The translations under genes and the position numbers were made by a program. A stretch of 13,145 bases of DNA from Spirochaetales bacterium UBA1265 (GTDB taxonomy: Bacteria > Spirochaetota > Spirochaetia > Sphaerochaetales > Sphaerochaetaceae). Positions within the stretch are counted from its first letter, which is position 1, and each line of letters opens with the position of its first letter. The stretch covers positions 1-13,145 of the forward strand of contig DBVL01000132.1 of the NCBI GenBank assembly GCA_002308475.1, written 5' to 3'. The notes under the pieces are model-generated. The model saw nothing but the letters and a program-made list of their open reading frames with translations, did not search any database and was not told where the DNA came from. Shown here piece by piece: positions 7,209-13,145 of this stretch.

Positions 7209-8087
7209 ATGACAGTTGGTGAGAAGTACAGGCTCTGCACAAAAGCACTAGAAGGACACACAGACTCCCCTGCTCTGGATGTGTCTCTTTTCTTTGAAGA
7301 TATCTGCTCTTTGACCAGAACTGATCTTATACTCCACGGCTCAGATCAACTCACTGATGAACAGGAGAAGAGGATAGATGAATGTGTGTCTTCTCGCCTT
7401 AGCGGGGTCCCTGTTGCTTATATTCTCGGACACAAGGGCTTCTATAAGTCAGATTTCCATACACCTTTAAATGTCCTCATTCCTCAGCCAGATACGGAAA
7501 TTCTGGTGGAGAACACTGTCTCTGTATCTTCCTTTTTTTTCCATGAAGAGAAACTGAGCATACTGGATCTCTGCGCTGGTACAGGGTGTGTGGGAATAAG
7601 CGTGGCTTTGGAGATAAGTGAACGTCTTCCTATGGACCTCTATCTTTCAGATATAAGTCAGGACGCCTTCAACGCCTTTTCCAAAAATGCCACTACCCTT
7701 CTTCCTCCATCTGTCAGAACTCATTTTGTTCTTTCAGATCTCTTTGAAGGAGTAAAAGGAAAGAGGTTTCAGATAATAGCATCAAATCCGCCATACATAC
7801 GCAGCTCAGTGATAGAGACCCTAAGTGCAGAGGTCAAGGCAGAGCCTTACCTGGCTCTGGATGGAGGAGAAGACGGGCTATTTCTGATAAAAAAGATTAT
7901 TTCTGAAGCTCCTGCCTTCCTTGTTCCAGGAGGATTTCTGCTGCTGGAGATAGGCTATGATCAGGGCCCGGAAGTAAAAAGACTGTTTGAAGAAGGCCCA
8001 TTTACGGATGTAGAAATCAAAAAGGACCTTGGAGGCCGGGACAGAGTTGTTCTGGGGCGCTATTCACGTTGCCAAAATGGCCTATAA
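7209..8087 (+). CDS. prmC: Release factor glutamine N5-methyltransferase
   Basis: PrmC (HemK) uses S-adenosylmethionine to methylate the glutamine of the release-factor GGQ motif. The 292 residues show an N-terminal helical domain (1-75), the IPxPDTE segment at 91-97 (Q at the position that is usually R), SAM-binding motif I around LDLCAGTGCVG (119-129), and the NPPY motif at 193-196 that holds the target amide. The C-terminal GGFLLLEIGYDQG segment is also typical. It begins 3 bases after the prfA stop with a weak AGAGG site, so the two are surely one transcript. A run of eight T residues (7533-7540) codes for FFF before motif I. No key motif is missing. Confidence 0.95.
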   Translation: MTVGEKYRLCTKALEGHTDSPALDVSLFFEDICSLTRTDLILHGSDQLTDEQEKRIDECVSSRLSGVPVAYILGHKGFYKSDFHTPLNVLIPQPDTEILVENTVSVSSFFFHEEKLSILDLCAGTGCVGISVALEISERLPMDLYLSDISQDAFNAFSKNATTLLPPSVRTHFVLSDLFEGVKGKRFQIIASNPPYIRSSVIETLSAEVKAEPYLALDGGEDGLFLIKKIISEAPAFLVPGGFLLLEIGYDQGPEVKRLFEEGPFTDVEIKKDLGGRDRVVLGRYSRCQNGL

Positions 8088-8092
8088 AATTG

Positions 8093-8098
8093 TATAAC
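8093..8098 (+). promoter_or_regulatory. -10-like box (TATAAC) before rel, possibly leaderless start
   Basis: TATAAC ends 8 bases before the rel ATG at 8107, and no Shine-Dalgarno sequence is present in the 19 bases between prmC and rel. A second AT-rich match, TATAAAAT, lies at 8083-8090 over the prmC stop. As with the hydroxylase gene, a transcript from the first box would begin at or beside the start codon. No clear -35 box was found. Confidence 0.35.
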
Positions 8099-8106
8099 CT
8101 TATTCT

Positions 8107-10146
8107 ATGTACGAAGAGTTAGTAAACAGATTTCTTTCAAAGACCGAGAAATACTCACCCGAAGACAGGGAAAAGATAAGCAGAGCCGCCTGGTATGCAA
8201 ATGAGAAGCATATAGACCAGAAAAGAAAGAGCGGTGAACCTTACATAATCCACCCCTTGGCTGTTGGAGAGATTCTCGTGCAGAAGTTCAACATGGACGC
8301 AGACACAGTCTGTGCCGGTCTTCTGCATGATGTGATAGAAGACACTGATTCAACAGAAGAAGAAGTGACAGAGCTCTTTGGAAAGAATGTTTGTGAACTT
8401 GTACAGGGTGTAACAAAGATAAAGGCAATCAAGAACCTCTCAAGAAGCCTGGCTGAAGCCGAGACCATCAGAAAGATGTTCATAGCCATGAGTAAGAACA
8501 TGCCGGTCATAATCATAAAGCTCTCAGACAAACTTCATAACATGAGAACCCTTCAGTACATGGACCCTGCCAGAGCTAGGGAAAAGGCAAACGAATGTCT
8601 GGACATCTATGCTCCATTGGCTGACAGGCTCGGTATCTTCTGGATGAAGGCTGAACTTGAAGATCTGTGCCTGAAAGCTTTAAAACCAGACACATATGAG
8701 TATATTACGAAGTACCTCAAGGAAAAGAAAGCTGAGAGCATTCAGTATCTGGACACTGTAAGAAAGAAGATATCAAACGCCTGTATAAACGCAGGGATAA
8801 AGGGAATAACAATCAAGACCAGGCAGAAGCACGTCTACTCCGTCTACATGAAGATGAAGAAGAGAAGAAAGGAAATAGATGAGATTTTTGACCTTCTCGG
8901 AGTAAGAGTCATCTGCAACAGTGTAACAGAGTGCTACACTCTGATAGGAATAATCCACCAGCTGTGGCCACCCATGGAAGGCCGCTTCAAGGATTATATT
9001 GCCATGCCTAAGGCAAACAACTACCAGAGCCTGCACACCACAATCATGGCCATGAACGGCGTGGTTCTTGAAGTTCAGATAAGAACCTATGAGATGGACC
9101 AGATAGCTGAGTACGGTGTGGCATCTCACTGGGCATACAAGGCTCAGAGCGGAAGCGGGGAAGCTTCTCAGGACTGGTCAAACATGGACAGTCAGCAGCT
9201 TTCGAGGATAGCTACAAAACTCAAGTCTTGGAATAATGAGATTGAGCAGAGTGAATCCTTCATGGAAGACCTCAAGGATGAACTTCTGAAAGACACCATC
9301 TACGTGTTCACACCAAAAGGTCAGGCCATTGAGCTTCCCATAGGGGCTACAGCCTTGGATTTTGCATATCTTATTCATACGGAGATAGGAAACCACACGG
9401 TAAGTGCCAAGGCAAACGGAGCAATCATTCCTCTAGGACAGAGTCTTGAGAACACCCAGGTGATTGAGATAATCACCCAGAAAAACGCACATCCGCGTGT
9501 CACATGGCTTAAGTACGCACACACAACCAGTGCAAGAAGAAAAATACGTAACTGGCTGAACAAGTATGATGACAATCTTGTGATTGAGAAGAATATCATT
9601 GCCCGTAAGAAGGAGATTGAAGAGGCAGTCAAGAACGAGCCTGTTCAGGAACCTGAGCTTAAGGACAGTGATATAGTCCGCTCAATCTCTGATATCTCCA
9701 GGAGCTCCGTAACGGTCGGTTCCTCAAAGAACATGATGATCCAGATAGCCCAATGCTGCAATCCGGTTCCAGGAGACAAGATTGTAGGCTATGTTTCAAG
9801 AGGACGAGGAATAATTGTTCATAAGGAAGACTGTCCGAACCTTGAGCACATGACTGAGATCAACCAGAGAAAGATCAGTGTTGAGTGGGAGTCTGATTCT
9901 GAGACCATCACAAGACGTTTTGTTGTCACAAGCAAGAGGACACAGAACCTCTTCAGTGAGATAGAAGGAGCCATAAGAAGTTTCAAAGGCCACCTCATTT
10001 CCGGCAGTCTGATTGATGATGAGATGGGGAACCTCCAGGGCACCTTCATGCTTGAGTGTGACAAAGAGGAATCTTATAAGAAAATAGTTAAGGCAATCCG
10101 TGGAATTCCTAGTATAATCAAGATAGCACAGGCACCGATGTCTTAA
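8107..10146 (+). CDS. rel: Bifunctional (p)ppGpp synthetase/hydrolase, Rel/SpoT family
   Basis: This enzyme makes and degrades the stringent-response alarmone (p)ppGpp. The 679 residues carry the full long-RSH layout. The HD hydrolase domain (about 25-160) has H49, H74-D75 with E78-D79, and D141, so hydrolysis should be active. The synthetase domain (about 220-345) has D262 and E322, with RFKD at 293-296; that basic form is found in bifunctional enzymes, whereas RelA-type synthetases carry ExDD. Then come TGS (about 396-457), a helical linker, the conserved-cysteine region with C550-C551 and C576, and a C-terminal ACT domain (about 603-675). It lies 19 bases after prmC and 20 before rpiB. The start lacks a ribosome-binding site but fits the family N-terminus. 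Both activities are predicted from intact residues, not proven. Confidence 0.95.
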   Translation: MYEELVNRFLSKTEKYSPEDREKISRAAWYANEKHIDQKRKSGEPYIIHPLAVGEILVQKFNMDADTVCAGLLHDVIEDTDSTEEEVTELFGKNVCELVQGVTKIKAIKNLSRSLAEAETIRKMFIAMSKNMPVIIIKLSDKLHNMRTLQYMDPARAREKANECLDIYAPLADRLGIFWMKAELEDLCLKALKPDTYEYITKYLKEKKAESIQYLDTVRKKISNACINAGIKGITIKTRQKHVYSVYMKMKKRRKEIDEIFDLLGVRVICNSVTECYTLIGIIHQLWPPMEGRFKDYIAMPKANNYQSLHTTIMAMNGVVLEVQIRTYEMDQIAEYGVASHWAYKAQSGSGEASQDWSNMDSQQLSRIATKLKSWNNEIEQSESFMEDLKDELLKDTIYVFTPKGQAIELPIGATALDFAYLIHTEIGNHTVSAKANGAIIPLGQSLENTQVIEIITQKNAHPRVTWLKYAHTTSARRKIRNWLNKYDDNLVIEKNIIARKKEIEEAVKNEPVQEPELKDSDIVRSISDISRSSVTVGSSKNMMIQIAQCCNPVPGDKIVGYVSRGRGIIVHKEDCPNLEHMTEINQRKISVEWESDSETITRRFVVTSKRTQNLFSEIEGAIRSFKGHLISGSLIDDEMGNLQGTFMLECDKEESYKKIVKAIRGIPSIIKIAQAPMS

Positions 10147-10166
10147 GCCTGTATTACGGAGGAATA

Positions 10167-10628
10167 ATGTCTGACAAACTGAGAATAGTCATGGCAAATG
10201 ACCATGGAGCAACAGAGCTTTCAAGAGATCTGAAGGATTACCTTGAGTCCAAGGGCCATGAGGTTGTATGGCTTGGAACACAGACAAATGACAGCATTGA
10301 TTATCCAGATCAGGCAGAACTGGCCTGTAGGGAGTTTCTGAAAGGTTCATATGACTTTGGAATTCTCTGCTGCGGAACCGGAATAGGTATCTCCATCTCT
10401 GCTAACAAGATTCATGGCATAAGATGCGCCCTTCCCCAGAACTGCTATGCAGCGAGGATGGCAAAAGAGCATAACAATGCCAACTTCATAGCCTTTGGTG
10501 GAAGAATAGACTATCCAGAGTCTCCTCAGTCCATGGTTCAGACTTTCATAGATTCAACTGTCTCTCCTGACAGCAGACACAGAAACAGAGAAGCCAAGAT
10601 GATGGCTCTTGAGAAGGCAGAGTTCTGA
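10167..10628 (+). CDS. rpiB: Ribose-5-phosphate isomerase B (RpiB/LacAB family)
   Basis: RpiB interconverts ribose 5-phosphate and ribulose 5-phosphate in the pentose phosphate pathway; some relatives act on allose 6-phosphate or galactose 6-phosphate. The 153-residue length is typical. Visible features are the N-terminal NDHGA (residues 11-15, where the usual form is SDHAG), the catalytic cysteine in CCGTGIGISISANK (C69), and the EHN motif around H102. The ATG has a strong GGAGG at 10158-10162, four bases upstream, in contrast to rel before it. The gene is the last of the rightward block and stops 2 bases from the convergent gene, with no terminator hairpin between. The changed first motif leaves the exact sugar phosphate slightly open, but RpiB is the best call. 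Confidence 0.9.
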   Translation: MSDKLRIVMANDHGATELSRDLKDYLESKGHEVVWLGTQTNDSIDYPDQAELACREFLKGSYDFGILCCGTGIGISISANKIHGIRCALPQNCYAARMAKEHNNANFIAFGGRIDYPESPQSMVQTFIDSTVSPDSRHRNREAKMMALEKAEF

Positions 10629-10630
10629 AC

Positions 10631-11167
10631 TTATCTCAAATCTCTCCAGCTACCTTTTATGTAGTGGTCATAGATTGTGAGGCTGAAAAACACGGAAAAC
10701 CTGTTCTCTTTGAAATTCCATGCCACACCTATAGGCAGAAATGACTGTCTGGAGCCGGTGTGTGGGGTTCCCATTGTTATGGGAGTTATTCTAAGTGTCA
10801 TATATGTTGGAGAGAATTCTCCATTATGATTTGAAGCAAAGAAGCCCAAGCTAATTATGGTATTCATGTAGAAGCCTGCGTTTTTATCCGCATTTACCCT
10901 GTTTCCCAGAATGCTGTAGCCTATCTCAGTTCCCACCGCCACTTCTGAAAAAGGTGAAGGTGTTATCTCTGTTATAGCTTCCACATTTATCTCAAGACGC
11001 TCAGTAAGCCCAAATGTCACTCCTCCGAGAACGCTTAAACCATAGTCCCCATCATGGGCAACAAAACTTCCATGCCCTATTCTCAGTCCTATATCTCCAA
11101 GAAAAGTGGATGCGCAAAGAGGAAAGACAAACAAAAACAGCAAACAAATAAGAAAAGTCTTTTTCAT
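10631..11167 (-). CDS. Exported small beta-rich protein, probable outer-membrane barrel (second of a pair)
   Basis: The 178-residue product has a clear signal peptide (MKKTFLICLLFLFVFPLCA, cleavage near residue 19) followed by alternating polar and aromatic residues with many glycines, the pattern of outer-membrane beta-strands. It ends with an FSVFFSLTIYD-type strand and a short polar tail. I do not recognise a named family. The start is taken at the ATG at 11167, with GAGAGG 5 bases upstream; a GTG two codons earlier sits too close to that site. It follows the gene ending at 11177 by 9 bases and is the last gene of the leftward operon headed by cytidine deaminase and a PLD-type lipoprotein. 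The barrel topology is inferred from residue pattern only. Confidence 0.75.
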   Translation of the reverse strand: MKKTFLICLLFLFVFPLCASTFLGDIGLRIGHGSFVAHDGDYGLSVLGGVTFGLTERLEINVEAITEITPSPFSEVAVGTEIGYSILGNRVNADKNAGFYMNTIISLGFFASNHNGEFSPTYMTLRITPITMGTPHTGSRQSFLPIGVAWNFKENRFSVFFSLTIYDHYIKGSWRDLR

Positions 11168-11176
11168 GCACACCTC

Positions 11177-11671
11177 TCAAAACAAAGCTGTCATACGCAG
11201 GAAGCTGACGCTCCACTCTCTTATGCCGGATTCAAAGGTGGCAGAAAGAACAAACCACTCATACATGTAGTCCTTATCAAGGACTCTGAACAGAGAAATC
11301 TCTCCATACGGATAAATGCATGAGTTCTCCACACTTATGCCTCCACCTATGCTCGGGCTCCAAGGTCCTGGGTTAGACATGGTGAAGGAAAGCGGATTCC
11401 ACATACTCTTGAACAGTTCAAGATTTGCAGTGGCCTTCAGACCTGACCACCTTAGTCCTTCCTCAGAGATGCAAAGACCGCTCTGAACCCTGGCATACGG
11501 ATTCAGATAGGTCAGGGAAAATGGCTTGAAAACAAAACTCAGTTCTGCGCTTGTTTCTGCCTCAGATGTTCCTGTAAATGAAAATCCCGCACCAACAGAG
11601 AACCGCTCCAGTGCAAAAATAGGAGCGAGAATCAGAAAACATAGAATAAAGACAAACAGGACTTTCTTCAT
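11177..11671 (-). CDS. Exported small beta-rich protein of unknown function (first of a pair)
   Basis: The 164-residue product begins with a strong signal peptide (cleavage after about residue 20, at ...APIFA). The mature part is rich in short alternating strands, Gly, Ser, Tyr and Phe, and ends in ALF, a hydrophobic C-terminus with the final Phe seen in many outer-membrane proteins. No named family was recognised. The ATG at 11671 has GAGGAG 6 bases upstream. It starts 9 bases after the PLD-type lipoprotein gene and is followed after 9 bases by another exported beta-rich protein. The two share size, export signal and a similar penultimate strand, but I cannot claim common descent by eye. A periplasmic or outer-membrane role linked to the lipoprotein is inferred from context. 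Confidence 0.75.
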   Translation of the reverse strand: MKKVLFVFILCFLILAPIFALERFSVGAGFSFTGTSEAETSAELSFVFKPFSLTYLNPYARVQSGLCISEEGLRWSGLKATANLELFKSMWNPLSFTMSNPGPWSPSIGGGISVENSCIYPYGEISLFRVLDKDYMYEWFVLSATFESGIREWSVSFLRMTALF

Positions 11672-11680
11672 ACAGACTCC

Positions 11681-12961
11681 TCAACCTGCCATCATAGCTA
11701 TGATAAAGCTTAACAGACCGCTAAAGGTCCTCCACTGCTCTGCAAGATCTTCTGTCAGAACTATGGTATCCTCCGCAAGAGTCATGAAACGTGAACGCAC
11801 AAGAGAAGCAAACTCAGGACTGTCTATGACCAGTGCTATCTCATTTGAAAGAACCATACTGCGGTAGTTGAGGTTCACAGAGCCTATGACAGTGTACTGC
11901 CCGTCCACCACAATGAGTTTCTCATGGAGAAGATTCTCTGTGTTGTACAGAGCCTTCTCACTAAAAACCGTTATTCCTGCACTCTGAAGGTCCTTTACGC
12001 TGTAGTGCGCTGCTTTGAAGTTCAGAGTTCTTGGGTCATTTGGAAGAATTATTTTAAACTCCACTCCACGCTCAGTTGCATTCTTTATGGACTGTGCCAT
12101 GTCTGAGTTAAGAAGAGGAAGAAGTGGCAGACATAGAATCTCGGACTTTGCACTTGAGAAAAGAGAGCCAAACAGAGCAGGCATGATTACCTTATCATCA
12201 CTCTGGTTAACAACCCAGGCATCCAGATAGCCATCCTCGGGATAAGAGACGTCCACCGCTTTCGGAAGAGAAGCTATCTCTTCCCAGCTGTAGGTATTCC
12301 AGTTTTCCATAAACTGCTCTGAGAGAATTCGGGCCACCTCAGGAGATTCAAATATATACATGGAGTCTCTCTGCCCCTTGTCCTTTGAACTTATATCTGA
12401 CATGAAGTTGAAGTTCATTCCACCGGTCATGACTGTATGTCCGTCAATTATGACCTGCTTTCTATGCTCTCTGATAAACAGCTTTGCACCTGAAACAAGT
12501 CGGTTGAGTGAAAACGGGTTGTACTTGTAAAGATGCACGCCCTCCTCTCTGAGGTACTCAATGCTTCTCATGTGGTACTTGCTTTCCGTCATATCCATGT
12601 CTCCGGCACTGTCAAAGAGAAAGTATATCTCCACTCCTTCACGTGCCTTTTCAGCAAGAGCCTGGAAGAAAGCCTTATTCTCATCACACTCAGAGACAAG
12701 GAAAGAAGATATGAAAATATAGCTCTTAGCCTTTTTCACATACTCAGTAGCAGCTTCTATCCACTCATCTCCCTCATAGAAAACCTGTATATCCCTAAGT
12801 CTTGCAGAGGGAAAGCCAAGGGCATTCAGCTTATAGGGAAGATCTGTGGAAGTATCAGTAACCAGAGGATCCTTTGTCATTACAGAAGTGGAGGAACAAG
12901 AGACAAGACCAGCACAGAGGGCAAGAACAGTAACGAGATAAAGCAGTCTATTTTTAATCAT
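11681..12961 (-). CDS. PLD-superfamily lipoprotein (cardiolipin synthase/phospholipase D-like, two HKD motifs)
   Basis: The 426-residue product has a lipoprotein signal ending LVSC (lipidated C22), a short linker, and two phospholipase D catalytic motifs HxKxxxxD: H166-K168-D173 followed by GGMN, and H346-K348-D353 followed by GSVN. Two intact motifs form one active site, so the enzyme should be active on phosphodiesters, as in phospholipases, cardiolipin synthases or related nucleases. Anchoring outside the cytoplasm by a lipid is unlike classical cardiolipin synthase, which has N-terminal membrane helices. The start ATG overlaps the cytidine deaminase stop (ATGA) with no Shine-Dalgarno site, so translation is coupled. 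Two exported beta-rich proteins follow at 9-base intervals. The substrate is unknown; envelope phospholipid is the natural guess from location. Confidence 0.88.
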   Translation of the reverse strand: MIKNRLLYLVTVLALCAGLVSCSSTSVMTKDPLVTDTSTDLPYKLNALGFPSARLRDIQVFYEGDEWIEAATEYVKKAKSYIFISSFLVSECDENKAFFQALAEKAREGVEIYFLFDSAGDMDMTESKYHMRSIEYLREEGVHLYKYNPFSLNRLVSGAKLFIREHRKQVIIDGHTVMTGGMNFNFMSDISSKDKGQRDSMYIFESPEVARILSEQFMENWNTYSWEEIASLPKAVDVSYPEDGYLDAWVVNQSDDKVIMPALFGSLFSSAKSEILCLPLLPLLNSDMAQSIKNATERGVEFKIILPNDPRTLNFKAAHYSVKDLQSAGITVFSEKALYNTENLLHEKLIVVDGQYTVIGSVNLNYRSMVLSNEIALVIDSPEFASLVRSRFMTLAEDTIVLTEDLAEQWRTFSGLLSFIIAMMAG

Positions 12962-13145
12962 AGTTGAAAAGCCAGTGGCAAGAGCTCTCCAAAGCTGTAA
13001 TGAAGCCTCTTACCGCTCTTGATTGAGAAAATATAAACCTGTGTATCAATCTTAGAGAACTCATTCAGTACCTGACGGCAGATAGCACACGGAGGAGCAG
13101 GCTCATCCACTTCTGAAGCCACAGCAAAGGCTTTTATCTCAACTT
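12958..13145 (-). CDS. cdd: Cytidine deaminase, C-terminal part
   Basis: A frame entering from the right edge gives the last 61 residues of a protein with PPCAICRQVLNEF, the second zinc-binding motif of cytidine deaminase (two zinc-ligand cysteines, C19 and C22 of the visible part), and the usual FGELLPLAF ending. The first zinc motif (H/C-A-E) lies outside the window. The enzyme deaminates cytidine and deoxycytidine to uridine and deoxyuridine in pyrimidine salvage. Its TGA overlaps the ATG of the PLD-type lipoprotein by the ATGA arrangement. It is the short, tetrameric type judging by the distance from PCxxC to the end. Confidence 0.9.
   Translation of the reverse strand, partial: VEIKAFAVASEVDEPAPPCAICRQVLNEFSKIDTQVYIFSIKSGKRLHYSFGELLPLAFQL

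Noticed and set aside
8773..9129. Minus-strand open frame of about 118 codons inside rel
   Set aside because: It is the mirror of the conserved synthetase domain; no start signal or domain is seen.
11054..11323. Plus-strand open frame across the junction of the two beta-rich protein genes
   Set aside because: Low-complexity Lys-rich translation with no start signal, opposite two genes with signal peptides and good ribosome sites.
12533..12967. Plus-strand open frame of 144 codons opposite the PLD-type lipoprotein gene
   Set aside because: The opposite strand has two HKD motifs and a lipobox; this frame has no family features or ribosome site.

Overview
The window looks like a chromosomal segment of a Gram-negative-type, probably anaerobic bacterium. 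My best guess is a spirochaete of the Treponema/Sphaerochaeta kind (moderate confidence, from memory of gene families, not from a search). The reasons are an LplABC-type sugar importer with no ATPase beside it, a lipoprotein and small exported beta-rich proteins that imply an outer membrane, a prfA-prmC pair beside a long bifunctional rel gene, and a FAD-free molybdenum hydroxylase. There are no tRNA, rRNA, CRISPR or insertion-sequence signatures. Genes are tightly packed, and the only gap above 100 bases is the divergent region 2959-3142.

Left block (1-2958, minus strand). In transcription order this holds a six-helix membrane protein of unknown role, an LplB-like permease that overlaps it by 11 bases, a YtcP/LplC-like permease, and the start of a lipoprotein substrate-binding protein that runs off the left edge. 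It reads as a carbohydrate ABC import operon with an extra membrane protein translationally coupled to its first permease. A small hairpin sits just before the binding-protein gene.

Central block (3143-10628, plus strand). The first gene encodes a 999-residue molybdenum hydroxylase of the xanthine dehydrogenase family. Its order is two [2Fe-2S] clusters, then the molybdopterin domain, then a C-terminal module with sixteen cysteines in four CxxCxxCxxxC sets. There is no FAD domain. It overlaps prfA (release factor 1) by 8 bases. prmC, which methylates the GGQ motif of release factors, follows at once, and then come rel ((p)ppGpp synthetase/hydrolase) and rpiB-like ribose-5-phosphate isomerase B. 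The hydroxylase and rel genes both lack a Shine-Dalgarno sequence and have a -10-like box 7-8 bases before the ATG, so they may be read from leaderless transcripts.

Right block (10631-13145, minus strand, convergent with rpiB across a 2-base gap). In transcription order this is the C-terminal end of cytidine deaminase, a lipoprotein with two HKD motifs (phospholipase D/cardiolipin synthase superfamily), and two small exported beta-rich proteins. The genes overlap by 4 bases or are separated by 9, so they look like one operon joining a nucleoside salvage gene to an envelope module.

The most notable items are the single-chain hydroxylase-polyferredoxin fusion and its coupling to prfA, the paired leaderless-start signals, the unexplained membrane protein of the sugar importer, and the PLD lipoprotein/beta-protein cassette.
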